A DNA stretch of 64,000 bases from CADEED01 sp039930985 (GCA_039930985.1 JBDTSV010000111.1:15140-79139), one strand, 5' to 3'. Positions 33,366 through 42,624 are shown, numbered from the stretch's first letter. Program-made: numbers and translations. Notes: generated by a model from the letters alone, not told the origin.

Positions 33366-34486
33366 TGCGCCTGGTTAGGCTGTGCCTGGGCAGCCGGCGC
33401 CGCCGAGACCGGCGGCGTCGCGGTTGCGCGGACGGTTGCCGGTGCACCTGCCGGCGCGGCGACCGCACCGGTGGGCACCAGTTCCACGCCCTGGCTGGCG
33501 GCAGCGGCGGCGTCCGGCGCATCCAGAGCATCTGGTGCGGGAACGACCGCGTTGGGATCGGTCGCGACTGGTTCAAACACCGCGGCCGGCGGACTAACTA
33601 CCTTGGGAAGCGCGCGCAGGATTTCGAGTTCGGTATAGGCCGCCTTGAGATCAGTGCGCAGCGCGGCGACTTCGCCGCCCTGATTCCACCACAGCCAGGA
33701 CATGACCGCAGTGCCGGCCAGCGCCACGAGCGCCGTTGACCAGCCGGTGATCGCGCCCCAGGCACGCCGCTCGGGCATGACCGTGGGCAGGTCCAGGTCA
33801 GGTGCGTCGCGCGCCGGCAGCAGCGCGGACAAATCGCCCTGCAGACGTTCGGAATGGGAATCGAAGGCGCTGCCGATGAAACTGCGCAGCGCGGCTATCT
33901 CTTTCTGAAGCGAGACGTCGAGCGCGGCGCGGATCTCGAGCGACATCTTCGGTAACAGCAGCGCGAATTGCTGGTCGGCCGCGGCGGACGCTTCCGCATC
34001 GCTGCTTTTGGCAGCCACGGGGAGTTCGACCACGATCGCCGACTCGTTGGCGGGCGCCATGTCCGGCGCCTGGTTCGGCTCCATGAAAGCGGTTTGTTCG
34101 CGCGTTCGACGATCGGACACCAACTGCAGCTGGTAAAGCATCTTGGTGACGTCAGCGTGTTTGATCTGCTTGGGCAGCACGCCTTCGGCGCCGAGCGCAC
34201 GCGCCTGGCCGAGATACAAATCCCCTTCCTGCGAGGTGTACATGAGGATGGGGATGGCCGAGGTGCGTGGATTGTTCTTGATGGATTGCACGGCCTGGAA
34301 GCCGTCCATGCCCGGCATCATGTGATCCATGAAGATCACGTCGGGGCGCATGCGGGTGAGGTAGTCGATGGCGGCTTCCGCGGATTCGGCCGCATCCACC
34401 GTGATTTCGTGGCGTTCGAGGATGCGCGACAGGAACGCGCGTGCGGACTTCGAATCGTCCACGACAAGGGCTCGCTTGGAAGACAT
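33362..34486 (-). CDS. Membrane-anchored response-regulator-like protein
   Basis: A 374-residue protein with a complete N-terminal receiver domain: DD at 10-11, phospho-acceptor Asp54 in IFMDHMMPG, Thr84 and Lys106 (VLPKQ). No DNA-binding output domain follows. Instead there is a linker with coiled-coil-like helices (~170-225), one membrane segment (about 248-267) and a short coil. An Ala/Pro-rich tail of ~75 residues would lie in the periplasm. This layout is unusual for a receiver protein. The ATG at 34486 is used because the upstream codon is TTG, and GGAGGAG precedes it. Its kinase is not in this window. Confidence 0.78.
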   Translation of the reverse strand: MSSKRALVVDDSKSARAFLSRILERHEITVDAAESAEAAIDYLTRMRPDVIFMDHMMPGMDGFQAVQSIKNNPRTSAIPILMYTSQEGDLYLGQARALGAEGVLPKQIKHADVTKMLYQLQLVSDRRTREQTAFMEPNQAPDMAPANESAIVVELPVAAKSSDAEASAAADQQFALLLPKMSLEIRAALDVSLQKEIAALRSFIGSAFDSHSERLQGDLSALLPARDAPDLDLPTVMPERRAWGAITGWSTALVALAGTAVMSWLWWNQGGEVAALRTDLKAAYTELEILRALPKVVSPPAAVFEPVATDPNAVVPAPDALDAPDAAAAASQGVELVPTGAVAAPAGAPATVRATATPPVSAAPAAQAQPNQAQ

Positions 34487-34884
34487 CAACTCTCCTCCGC
34501 TTCGAACACATCAACGGCTTATGGAAAGTTTAGCGTCAACGGATCGGCTGGACGAACATTTTTTCAGGAGGATTCACGGCTCTCGTCGACATTCGACCGA
34601 CGCGACGCGCTCGAAATCGGCTGTGATCCAGCGCACAGAAGATGGATTTTCCCGCGACACCGCGCAGACGCTGCCAAATGACGAGTCGCATACTCGAGAC
34701 GTCGATGTTTCCTGCGACTAAAGATGTTGGTAAGTGCGTCGAGCAGGTTGCAGTCGACCAGCAGCCCTAAAGAGCAATAACAGGGACTAGCGAAGGGGCC
34801 TTGGCGCAAGCCACCCCAAACCCCAGCGGCGCGGTGCAATTCACCGCGCCGCAACTCCTTCAGGAGCTACGCAATTCCCAGGAG
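34487..34884. other. Intergenic region with a strong hairpin and a short direct repeat
   Basis: A gap of about 400 bp between two minus-strand genes. Towards the glycosyltransferase end it holds a perfect 11-bp hairpin (34826-34852) and the word AGGAGCTACGC twice (34862 and 34880). The rest must contain the promoter for the receiver-domain gene, but no single clear site could be picked. No convincing coding frame was seen. Confidence 0.45.
34826..34852. terminator. Perfect 11-bp hairpin downstream of the glycosyltransferase gene
   Basis: GCGGCGCGGTG and CACCGCGCCGC arms with a five-base CAATT loop. There is no T run on either side, so it may be a Rho-assisted or RNA-stabilising structure and not a standard intrinsic terminator. 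Confidence 0.5.
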
Positions 34885-36090
34885 CTACGCTCCACTCGTA
34901 ACGGCGTCCGCGGCGGACGCCGTACGTGAAAGCGAAGAGCGGTTGGCCCGCACCTTCTCGTAAAACGACACCAGTTTTCTGGCCATGGCCAGCGACGCCC
35001 AGGATTCGGCGTGGGCGCGCAGCTGCGCTCGTCGCGGTGCGTCCGGCGCAAGCTTCAAGGCCTGCACGACTGCGGCCGCAAACGCCTCTTCTTCCTCAGG
35101 GACTACGAAGGCACCACACTCTGGCGTGAGGATGGAGCGCGTGCCCAACTCGGCGGTCGACACCACCGGCGTGCCCTGCGCCATCGCCTCCAGCAGCACC
35201 AGCCCCTGGGTCTCGGTGCGCGAGGCAAACACGAATGCGTCACCGGCCGCGTAGCAGTTCGGCAGATCGGTGCTGCGATCGAGGTAACCGATGAACCGCA
35301 CGGCAGCCTGTATCCCGAGATCGCGCGCGAGACGCGTGAGGTGCGGGAGCGCCGGCCCTTCGCCAGCCACGACGAACAGAGCGTCGGGGCGAAGCGTGAG
35401 CACCTTCACGAACATGCGCAGCAGGAAGTCGATGTTCTTCTCGAATGCCACGCGCCCAACGTACAAGAGCAGTGGCCGGTCGGGCGGCAGATCGAATTGC
35501 CGGCGGAAGCGCGCGCCGTCGCCGCGAATGAAACTCTCGGCGCTGAGACCGGTGGGCAACACTTCGATGGGCGTGGTGACGCCGTAGGCCTGCAGCGCGT
35601 CGCGCATCGGCGCGCTCGGTGATATGAGCTCGGCGACGTCAGCGCACTGCGAGAGCGTGAACCGCCGTGCGATCCAGCGGCCTATGCCCCGCGGCAGTAT
35701 GGGCACGTAGTGATGCAGGTAATCCTCGAAAAAGGTGTGATAGGTGGCAACCACCGGCAAACCGTTTTCGCGCGCAAAACGTACGCCGGCGTAGTGCGCG
35801 ATGAAGGGCGTGTGGATGTGCACGAGGTCGACCTTGGCCGCCAGCTCGCGATCGAGCACGCGCTTCAACGGTCCGCCGAGAAAGCGGCGGTCTTCGGGGT
35901 CGCGCGGCACTCCTCCCGAAGGCACGCGGATTATCGAGGGGTCTGCATCCACGCCGGCACCCGGATAGGCGGGCGTCACCAGCATGGTCGCAACGCCAAG
36001 CTGCGCCAGGTCGGAGCGGAAGGTGCGGATCGAAGTGGAGACGCCGTTGACGCGCGGGAAATAGACGTCGGAAACGAAGAGAACGCGCAT
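34885..36090 (-). CDS. GT4-family glycosyltransferase
   Basis: A 401-residue cytoplasmic retaining glycosyltransferase with the GT-B fold. The N-terminal domain begins FVSDVYFPRVNGVSTSIRTF, typical of GT4 enzymes close to mannosyl- or diglucosyl-type transferases. The nucleotide-sugar domain has LLYVGRVAFEKNIDFLL and the EX7E motif region ETQGLVLLEAMAQGTPVV. The donor and acceptor cannot be set from sequence; membrane lipid or polysaccharide acceptors are both possible. It follows the PAP2 phosphatase gene by 25 bp on the same strand, which points to a shared lipid-linked pathway. Confidence 0.88.
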   Translation of the reverse strand: MRVLFVSDVYFPRVNGVSTSIRTFRSDLAQLGVATMLVTPAYPGAGVDADPSIIRVPSGGVPRDPEDRRFLGGPLKRVLDRELAAKVDLVHIHTPFIAHYAGVRFARENGLPVVATYHTFFEDYLHHYVPILPRGIGRWIARRFTLSQCADVAELISPSAPMRDALQAYGVTTPIEVLPTGLSAESFIRGDGARFRRQFDLPPDRPLLLYVGRVAFEKNIDFLLRMFVKVLTLRPDALFVVAGEGPALPHLTRLARDLGIQAAVRFIGYLDRSTDLPNCYAAGDAFVFASRTETQGLVLLEAMAQGTPVVSTAELGTRSILTPECGAFVVPEEEEAFAAAVVQALKLAPDAPRRAQLRAHAESWASLAMARKLVSFYEKVRANRSSLSRTASAADAVTSGA

Positions 36091-36115
36091 GCGGCTCCGG
36101 GTCAGAAGAACGACA

Positions 36116-36661
36116 TCAGATGAATGAGGAGCCGATTGCGCCCGAGGCGGCGCCTAACAAGGCTCCCACCAGCACATCGGTGGGATAGTGCAATCCCAGC
36201 ACCACGCGCGAGGCGGCAATCGACAGCGCCAGCGGAATCACCACGAAACCCAGCTCGGGAAACGCCGCACATGCCTGCCAGCTGAAGGCCACCGCGTGCA
36301 GCGTGTGCCCGGACGGAAAGCTGTATCGATCGAGCGGCACCCCGGCGAGCGAGATGCCCGTGTAGCGAATGAATGGACGCTCACGAACGAAGGTGCGCTT
36401 GAGGAATTTGTAGACGGCGAGCCCCGCGGCGCCGCTCGCCAGCATGATCAACGCGACGTTCAGGCCGCGCGCTCCGTAGATCAATGGCAGCGCCAGCATG
36501 AGCGCGTACCAGATGACGCCGTCACCAAGGCGGCTGGCGACCTTGAAGAACACGCGAATGCCGGTGTGCTCAACGCCCCGATTGAGCCGGCGACAGAGCC
36601 GGTATTCGGCATTGTCGAACCGCGCCAGCAATGTGCCTTGCAGTGAGCCTGGACTTGCCAT
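36116..36661 (-). CDS. PAP2 family membrane phosphatase
   Basis: A 181-residue integral membrane phosphatase of the PAP2 superfamily. The three-part active-site signature is complete: KRTFVRERPF, PSGHT and SRVVLGLHYPTD. Members dephosphorylate lipid phosphates such as undecaprenyl diphosphate or phosphatidic acid at the outer face of the inner membrane. The start at 36661 removes a non-hydrophobic, non-family N-terminal extension present in the longer open frame. It is the first gene of a two-gene unit with the glycosyltransferase. Confidence 0.88.
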   Translation of the reverse strand: MASPGSLQGTLLARFDNAEYRLCRRLNRGVEHTGIRVFFKVASRLGDGVIWYALMLALPLIYGARGLNVALIMLASGAAGLAVYKFLKRTFVRERPFIRYTGISLAGVPLDRYSFPSGHTLHAVAFSWQACAAFPELGFVVIPLALSIAASRVVLGLHYPTDVLVGALLGAASGAIGSSFI

Positions 36662-36865
36662 GGCTGCGCAGTCTGGGGCGCGCACAAGGCGGCCGGATGA
36701 CGCTGATATTGCGGATTTATTGCGATGTCGGCCAAACCCTCGAACCGGGTGGTTAGTTAGGCAGCGGATTCTGTCGCATGCGACCGGCGTCACGAATCCG
36801 TCGCCAAACCTCGATCGGATGTCGCCGATGCGGCTGATCTGGCCGTGGCGCTACAATCCACGCCC

Positions 36866-38947
36866 ATGAGGCGACTCTTATATAAGCGGCATGCGGGCCT
36901 GCTGGGCGCGGCGCTGGTGCTTATGGGCTTCGCGCCGCTCTCCCGCGCTCTCGACGCCATCGTGCTCGAGGTGCGCGAAATGACCCTGGCCGGCATTCCG
37001 GTTGTGGGTGCGAGCGCACGCCTGGACGTGCTTTCAGACCGGCAGACCCGCCTGACGCTCAGTGCACTCGGTGCCACGCTTCCCGAGCCGATGGGCAAGT
37101 TGAGCGGCATCACGCTCGTCTGCGAAGCACCGGTGATCGCAGAGCCGCACTTTGGCTGCGCTGCCGGGCAACTCACTGGTCGCGGTGGCCCGACGGGTTC
37201 CATCGACATGCGGGTCGCCGCCGAAATGCGCACCGACACGGGCATCACCACCTTCAGTGGTAACGGCCTGAAGGTGGCGGGCACCGCCGCGAAGTTCGAT
37301 GGCCAACTCGATGCCAAGGGCTGGCGCATGAAAGGCAGTACCGGTGAGACGAGCGTCGCGGCGCTTCGCAAATTCGCGGCGCCGTGGTTTCAGCTCCCGG
37401 CCGACGTCACCGGCGACGGCAAAGCCGCGATTGAAGGTGGCGCGAGCGATTGCGGTGACGGCACCGTGGTGGATGCCACGCTGAAGCTCGACGCCGTCGA
37501 CCTCACCAATGAGGCGAGCACCATCGTCACCGACAAGCTCAGCGCTACCGCGCACCTGCGCGCCCAGCTGCATGCGAAGGACACGGCGCTTCATGTCGAC
37601 CTCGCGGGAAAGCATGGCCAGGTGCTCGTGGGCCCGGTGCTGTTCGATTTCGGCAAGAACGCACTCGCCCTTTCCGCACAGGGATCCAAGCGCGGGGACC
37701 GGCTCGCCGTGGAATCCCTGCACTTGACGCAGAAGGATCTCATCGAGCTCACCGGTGGCGGCAGCGTGAATCTCGCCGGTGATGTTCCGGTCATCGATGG
37801 CGACTTCAAGCTCGCCAGCTTCGAGTTTCCAGCGGCGTACAGCACCTACATGCAGATCACGCTGGCCACCACCAGCCTCCTCAGCGATCTTCGCAGCAGC
37901 GGTAGTTTGACCGGCGAACTGTCGGTACGCGGCAACGGCCTCACGGCGCTGCACGTGTCGCCCAAGGACCTGGAGCTGCACGACAACAAGGGGCGGCTGT
38001 TTCTGTCGCGCATGAATGGCGACATCAACTGGGCTCCCGCGGGTGGCGCGAATCCCCGTGGTTCGAAACTCTCCTGGTCTTCGGGCGGCGCCTATGGATT
38101 GTCCGGTGGCGCGGCCCAGCTCGAATTTCTCCTGCTGGGCACGAATTTCGAGCTGACCCGCCCCACCAAACTACCGGTATTCGATGGCGGTCTGGCCATC
38201 GACACGTTCGCGATCAGCAACCCCGGCGCCAGCAACATGGAAGTGGCGTTCAAGGGCAAGGTGGAGCCCATCAGCATGCCGCTGCTCGCCAAGGCATTTG
38301 GCTGGCCGGAGTTTTCGGGAACGCTGGCTGCGAGCATTCCCGGCGTCACGCTCAAGGACAACCTGCTGACCTTCCAGGGCAACGTCGAGTCGCAGGTATT
38401 CGGCGGCCGCATCATCGGCAGCAACATCCGCCTGCAGGATCCACTTGGCCGGTTTCCGCAGTTCTTCGCCGACGTGCGCGCCCGCGATCTCGACCTGGGC
38501 CTGCTCACGCAAACGTTCGAAGTGGGCAGCATCACTGGCAAGCTCGAGGTCGACGTACTCGGCCTGGAATTGTTCGGCTGGTCGCCAACAGCTTTCGACG
38601 CGCGTCTCGCGACTCCCAAAGGTGACAAATCGCGGCATCGCATCAGCGCCAAGGCAGTCAGCAGTCTGTCGAACGTCGGTGGTGGCGGCGGCGGCGTGGT
38701 ACAGGCGCTGCAATCCGGCGTGCTGCGCTTCTTCGATGAATACAGCTACGACAAGCTGGGCATCACCTGCAAACTCATCGGTGATGTCTGCGAGATGTCG
38801 GGCATCGAGCCCGCCGGAGTGGGCTACTACATCGTCAAGGGCGCGGGATTGCCACGCATCGACATCATCGGCAGCCAGGGCCGCGTCAACTGGAATCAGC
38901 TGATGTCGTCCATCCCGAAGGACTTCAGCAGCGCCACCGTGAAGTGA
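36866..38947 (+). CDS. YdbH-like envelope protein (AsmA-like superfamily)
   Basis: A 693-residue exported protein with an N-terminal signal/anchor (residues ~8-30). It has the long beta-rich body expected for AsmA-like bridge proteins (repeated strand pairs such as GTLAASIPGVTLKDNLLTFQGNVESQVFGGRI). The C-terminal ~200 residues resemble the YdbH end domain, closing with a paired-Cys segment (GITCKLIGDVCEMSG). YdbH-type proteins help move phospholipid between membranes. The next gene is a YdbL-like lipoprotein, matching the ydbH-ynbE-ydbL order of enteric bacteria. Start at 36866. Confidence 0.78.
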   Translation: MRRLLYKRHAGLLGAALVLMGFAPLSRALDAIVLEVREMTLAGIPVVGASARLDVLSDRQTRLTLSALGATLPEPMGKLSGITLVCEAPVIAEPHFGCAAGQLTGRGGPTGSIDMRVAAEMRTDTGITTFSGNGLKVAGTAAKFDGQLDAKGWRMKGSTGETSVAALRKFAAPWFQLPADVTGDGKAAIEGGASDCGDGTVVDATLKLDAVDLTNEASTIVTDKLSATAHLRAQLHAKDTALHVDLAGKHGQVLVGPVLFDFGKNALALSAQGSKRGDRLAVESLHLTQKDLIELTGGGSVNLAGDVPVIDGDFKLASFEFPAAYSTYMQITLATTSLLSDLRSSGSLTGELSVRGNGLTALHVSPKDLELHDNKGRLFLSRMNGDINWAPAGGANPRGSKLSWSSGGAYGLSGGAAQLEFLLLGTNFELTRPTKLPVFDGGLAIDTFAISNPGASNMEVAFKGKVEPISMPLLAKAFGWPEFSGTLAASIPGVTLKDNLLTFQGNVESQVFGGRIIGSNIRLQDPLGRFPQFFADVRARDLDLGLLTQTFEVGSITGKLEVDVLGLELFGWSPTAFDARLATPKGDKSRHRISAKAVSSLSNVGGGGGGVVQALQSGVLRFFDEYSYDKLGITCKLIGDVCEMSGIEPAGVGYYIVKGAGLPRIDIIGSQGRVNWNQLMSSIPKDFSSATVK

Positions 38948-39080
38948 GTTGATGGACTCGGCGCCCATTCAGGCCAATAATCGCGCGCACATTTGACGTA
39001 AGACTCGTTCAGGGCGCATTCATTGGTCGCGCCCGATCATGTCCCGCGTCCAGGCTTGCGCTTGGAATAAGGAGTTATCA

Positions 39081-39698
39081 ATGCGACGCGTATTTCCGCT
39101 GAAGATTGCACTGGCGAGTCTGCTGTTCGCCGCGTGCGTCACCATCAATGTCTATTTCCCCGCCGCTGCCGCCGACAAGGCCGCGGACCAGATGATCAAG
39201 GACATCACCAGCGGAGGCACTTCGGCCCCGCCGACCGGAAACTTCGTGCCGGCGCATTCGGCCGACGAGCCTAACTTCCTGGTCGTGGCATTCGGCACCG
39301 CGCTGAATGCGGTGGTCCCGGCTGCCAATGCGCAGGATGCCGACGCCGCGCTCAACGTGAGCTCGCCCGCCGTCACGCGCATCAAGCAGTCCATGGGCGC
39401 ACGCTTCGGCGAACTCGAGAAGTTCTTCGCGAGCGGCGCCATCGGCCTCACGCGCGATGGTCTGGTCGACGTGCGCGATCTCAACGCCGTCGCCCTGCCC
39501 GATCGCGCCACGGTCAAGCGCCTGGTATCCGAAGACAATGCGGATCGCGCCCAGCTGTACTCGGAGATCGCCAAGGCCAGCAATCATCCCGAGTGGGAAG
39601 CCGACATCAAGAAGAGCTTTGCGAAGCGCTGGGTCGCGACCGGCGCCAAGCCCGGCTGGTACTACCAGGGCGAAGACGGCTCCTGGAAGCAGAAGTAG
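39081..39698 (+). CDS. YdbL-like (DUF1318) lipoprotein with a YnbE-type N-terminus
   Basis: A 205-residue lipoprotein. The lipobox is LLFAAC (Cys18), followed by VTINVYFPAAAADKAADQ, which resembles the mature part of lipoproteins of the YnbE kind. The C-terminal ~110 residues are a DUF1318/YdbL domain (IKQSMGARFGELEKFFASGAIGLTRDGLV). In enteric bacteria YnbE and YdbL are separate small proteins; here both features sit on one chain. It probably works with the YdbH-like protein upstream. The start at 39081 has a good AAGGAG ribosome site 7 bases upstream. A hairpin follows the stop. Confidence 0.78.
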   Translation: MRRVFPLKIALASLLFAACVTINVYFPAAAADKAADQMIKDITSGGTSAPPTGNFVPAHSADEPNFLVVAFGTALNAVVPAANAQDADAALNVSSPAVTRIKQSMGARFGELEKFFASGAIGLTRDGLVDVRDLNAVALPDRATVKRLVSEDNADRAQLYSEIAKASNHPEWEADIKKSFAKRWVATGAKPGWYYQGEDGSWKQK

Positions 39699-39717
39699 TC
39701 TAGTTAGATGACGGATG

Positions 39718-39750
39718 CAGGGCCCGGTCCGCCGCGCGGAACGGGCCCTG
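39718..39750 (+). terminator. Terminator after the YdbH/YdbL-like pair
   Basis: A 9-bp perfect stem (CAGGGCCCG/CGGGCCCTG) with a second 5-bp stem in its loop, followed by TGCTTTT. It lies 20 bases after the lipoprotein stop and argues that the hydrolase behind it does not begin at 39708. Confidence 0.65.
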
Positions 39751-39779
39751 TGCTTTTGCGGCGGCTGTTCAAAGGCTGC

Positions 39780-40580
39780 ATGGCGCTGGCCGGCATCGCG
39801 CTCGTGGCGGTGGCCGCACTGATGGCGCTGCAGTTTTTTGCCGCATTTCCGAGTCCATCCGAGGCCGCGCAACGTCCACACGCGCTGCATCAGGCCAATG
39901 GCGAGGCACTGTGGCTCGAGGTCGACGGCGCTCGCGTCGAAGCCTGGCTGCTGCCAACAACGTCCCGCGCCCCGACACCGATTGCGATCTATGGCCACGG
40001 CAATGGTGAGCTCATCGATCATGAGACGGCGCGCATGGATGGATTGCGCGGCGCGGGCGTGGCGGTGTTGTTGGTCGAGTTTCCCGGCTACGGCCGCTCC
40101 AGCGGAATCCCTTCGGAGCGGAGCATCCTCGCAACGTTCGAAGCGGCGTACGACCTCGTCGCACACGATCCGCGTTTCGATGCGCGGCGAATCGTCGGCT
40201 ACGGCCGCTCGCTGGGCGGCGGCGCTGTCGCACAACTGGCAGCGCACCGGCAATTGGCGGCGCTGGTGCTCGAATCCACTTTCACGAGCGTTGCTGACAT
40301 CGTTCGCGGCTACGGCGTGCCCGACTGGCTGGTGCTCAATCGCTTCGATACGGTCGCGGTGCTGCGCGACTATCAAGGTCCGGTACTCATTCTTCATGGC
40401 ACTGAGGATGTGAACATTCCGCCGGTGCACGCCAGGCTGAACCGGGCGGCCGCGCGCAACAGCGTGTTGTACATGTCGCGCTGCGGACACAATGATTGTC
40501 CGCCACACTGGGAAGTGGTACTCAGTTTTCTGCTGCGCAACGGCGTATTTAACGAATCAGTATCCGGAGCTACCCCATGA
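39780..40580 (+). CDS. Membrane-anchored alpha/beta hydrolase
   Basis: A 266-residue serine hydrolase of the COG1073 type. An N-terminal hydrophobic segment (MALAGIALVAVAALMALQFF) anchors it. The catalytic landmarks are IYGHGNGE (oxyanion), the nucleophile elbow GYGRSLGGGAVAQ, GTEDVNIPP (acid) and CGHNDCPPHW (His). An upstream ATG at 39708 is in frame but would run through the terminator hairpin and give a Gly/Pro-rich leader. Starts at 39780 (AAAGG ribosome site) or a GTG at 39750 are therefore more likely. The small lipoprotein that follows overlaps it by 4 bp. Substrate unknown. Confidence 0.72.
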   Translation: MALAGIALVAVAALMALQFFAAFPSPSEAAQRPHALHQANGEALWLEVDGARVEAWLLPTTSRAPTPIAIYGHGNGELIDHETARMDGLRGAGVAVLLVEFPGYGRSSGIPSERSILATFEAAYDLVAHDPRFDARRIVGYGRSLGGGAVAQLAAHRQLAALVLESTFTSVADIVRGYGVPDWLVLNRFDTVAVLRDYQGPVLILHGTEDVNIPPVHARLNRAAARNSVLYMSRCGHNDCPPHWEVVLSFLLRNGVFNESVSGATP

Positions 40581-40816
40581 ACACTTCAATTGCCTCCAGC
40601 CTGCGCCTGGCATTCCTGGCCGCGGCTTCCATGTTGCTGCTCGGCTGTGGCCTCGCCGAGACCACCGCCGTCGCGGCGAGTGAAGCCGCCACCGCGGCCG
40701 AACAGGCCAAACAGGGCAAAGAACTGGAAGACAAGGTGCGGCGCGATGTCGCCGCGGCTCAGCAGACGGCGGTCGATGAACGAGTCAAGGCCGAGGCCGC
40801 AGCGGAAAACCCGTAA
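40577..40816 (+). CDS. Small Ala/Glu-rich lipoprotein
   Basis: A 79-residue lipoprotein. Lipobox SMLLLGC (Cys24) is followed by about 55 residues that are almost entirely Ala, Glu, Gln, Lys and Arg and should form one amphipathic helix, reminiscent of Lpp-like or entericidin-like proteins. The start overlaps the hydrolase stop (ATGA at 40577-40580), so the two are translationally coupled. The stop directly abuts the stop of the convergent ABC permease gene. Confidence 0.75.
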   Translation: MNTSIASSLRLAFLAAASMLLLGCGLAETTAVAASEAATAAEQAKQGKELEDKVRRDVAAAQQTAVDERVKAEAAAENP

Positions 40817-41635
40817 CTACTCGCGCATCCCGGTGCCGCGGTTCATGAAGAACAGCGCCACCGAGAACAGCGCCACCGCGGATATCAGCATGATGCTGAA
40901 GGCGACATAGACGTTGACGTCGCTGGTCCCCAGAAAGCCGTAGCGGAACGCATTCACCATGTGCAGGATGGGATTCGCGTACGACATGTGCCGGGCCCAC
41001 TCTGGCAGCAGCGAGATGGAATAGAACACGCCACCGAAATATGTGAGCGGGGTCAGCACGAAGGTCGGGATCCAGTTCACCTGGTCGAAGTTCTTGGCGA
41101 ATTGCGCGTTGATGAAACCGCCGAGAGAAAACACCATCGAAGTGAGCACCACCGCGCCCAGAACCACGCCGACGTGATGCACCGTGAGCTTCGTGAAGAT
41201 CAGCGACACGACCGTGACCGCGGCGCCGACCAGGAAGCCGCGCAACAGGCCGCCGCCGACGTACCCGAGGATGATGATCCAGTTGGGCAGCGGAGCGACC
41301 AGCATCTCCTCGACGTGCTTGCCGAACTTCGCGCCGAAGAACGATGACACGACGTTGCCGTAGGAGTTGGTGATGACGGCCATCATGATGAGACCGGGCG
41401 CGATGTACTGCATGTAGGGCACGCCGTCCATGAGGCCGACACGCTGCCCGATCAAACTACCGAAGATCACAAAATACAGGGCCGAGGTAACCGCCGACGG
41501 CACGATGGTCTGGGCCCAGATGCGGACGATCCGCCCGTATTCGCGAATGATGATCGTCTTGAGACCAGTCCAGCGCGCCTGGCGCAGCGAGCGCAGTGAG
41601 TCCGCGGAATTCGCCAGGGCCGAAACTTCGGTCAT
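40817..41635 (-). CDS. ABC-2 type transporter permease (YadH-like)
   Basis: Membrane subunit of an ABC exporter, 272 residues with six hydrophobic helices and the ABC-2 signature region in the last third (FVLTPLTYFGGVFYSISLLPEWARHMSYANPILHMVNAFRYGF). It closely resembles the YadH group of permeases. The substrate of this group is not settled. It overlaps the ATPase gene by 4 bp (ATGA). Its gene ends exactly at the stop of the convergent small lipoprotein, with no spare bases. Confidence 0.9.
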   Translation of the reverse strand: MTEVSALANSADSLRSLRQARWTGLKTIIIREYGRIVRIWAQTIVPSAVTSALYFVIFGSLIGQRVGLMDGVPYMQYIAPGLIMMAVITNSYGNVVSSFFGAKFGKHVEEMLVAPLPNWIIILGYVGGGLLRGFLVGAAVTVVSLIFTKLTVHHVGVVLGAVVLTSMVFSLGGFINAQFAKNFDQVNWIPTFVLTPLTYFGGVFYSISLLPEWARHMSYANPILHMVNAFRYGFLGTSDVNVYVAFSIMLISAVALFSVALFFMNRGTGMRE

Positions 41636-42567
41636 GACGGGATCGCGCCGGCGCCGGGCTTGCGCTCGACGAGCTTCATGAAAAGCTCTTCGAGGCGATT
41701 GACCTTGTTGCGCATTGAAAGCACGCCGATGCCCTGCTCGGTCAGTTTGGCGAACACTTCGTTGAGGCTCTGTTCCTTCGACACCTCGACCTCGAGCGTG
41801 TGGTCGTCGATGAGCTCGAATTCATAGCCTGGCACCTGCGGCACGGAATCGACCGCCTCGCGCAGGTTGAGTACGAAAGTTTCGGCCTGCAGCTTGCGCA
41901 GCAGGGTCGACATGCGATCGCGCTCGGCGATGAGACCGCCATTGATGATGGCGATGTTGCGGCACAGGGTTTCCGCTTCCTCGAGGTAGTGGGTAGTCAG
42001 GATGATGGTGGTACCGCGCGCGTTTATTTCGCGGAGGAAATCCCACATCGAGCGGCGGATTTCGATGTCGACACCGGCGGTGGGCTCGTCGAGTATCAGC
42101 AGGCGCGGCTCGTGCACCAGTGCGCGCGCGATCATCAGACGGCGCTTCATGCCGCCGGAGAGTCCACGGGCGATCTTGTTGCGCTTGTCCGAGAGTTGCA
42201 GCAACGACAGATATTTCTCGGTGCGTTCGCGCGCCAGTGCTCGTTCGATGCCGTAGAACCCGGCCTGGTTCACGAGGATGGTTTGCGGAGTTTCAAACTG
42301 GTTGAAGTTGAGCTCCTGCGGCACGATACCGATGCAGGCCTTGGCGGCTTCCAGCTCGCGGTCGATATCGTGGCCAAACACACTCACGGTCCCCGACGAC
42401 TTGTTGACCAACGAGGTGAGTATGCCGATGAGCGTGGTCTTGCCGGCGCCGTTTGGCCCTAACAAGGCGAAGAAATCGCCCCGCTCCACATCGAGATCGA
42501 CGCCCTTCAGCGCCTGGACACCATTCTTGTAGGTCTTGGTGAGTCCGCGGATCGACAGTGCGTACAT
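41632..42567 (-). CDS. ABC transporter ATP-binding protein (YadG-like)
   Basis: ATPase subunit of the same exporter, 311 residues. Walker A GPNGAGKTT (about residues 37-45), signature LSGGMKRRL and Walker B LLILDEPTAGVD are intact, and the H-loop HYLEEAE is visible. The C-terminal ~80 residues form the extra regulatory domain typical of the drug-resistance-like (DRA/CcmA-type) ATPases. It is the first gene of the two-gene transporter operon, and no accessory membrane-fusion protein is next to it. Confidence 0.93.
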   Translation of the reverse strand: MYALSIRGLTKTYKNGVQALKGVDLDVERGDFFALLGPNGAGKTTLIGILTSLVNKSSGTVSVFGHDIDRELEAAKACIGIVPQELNFNQFETPQTILVNQAGFYGIERALARERTEKYLSLLQLSDKRNKIARGLSGGMKRRLMIARALVHEPRLLILDEPTAGVDIEIRRSMWDFLREINARGTTIILTTHYLEEAETLCRNIAIINGGLIAERDRMSTLLRKLQAETFVLNLREAVDSVPQVPGYEFELIDDHTLEVEVSKEQSLNEVFAKLTEQGIGVLSMRNKVNRLEELFMKLVERKPGAGAIPS

Positions 42568-42624
42568 GGTGCCGTGAGCTTGAGGCTTCCCTGCATTAAA
42601 TCAATGAGCCATTCGAGGGAGAGT

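Noticed and set aside
34564..34854. 96-codon minus-strand open frame before the receiver-domain gene
   Set aside because: Covers the strong hairpin and lacks family similarity and a ribosome site; treated as non-coding.
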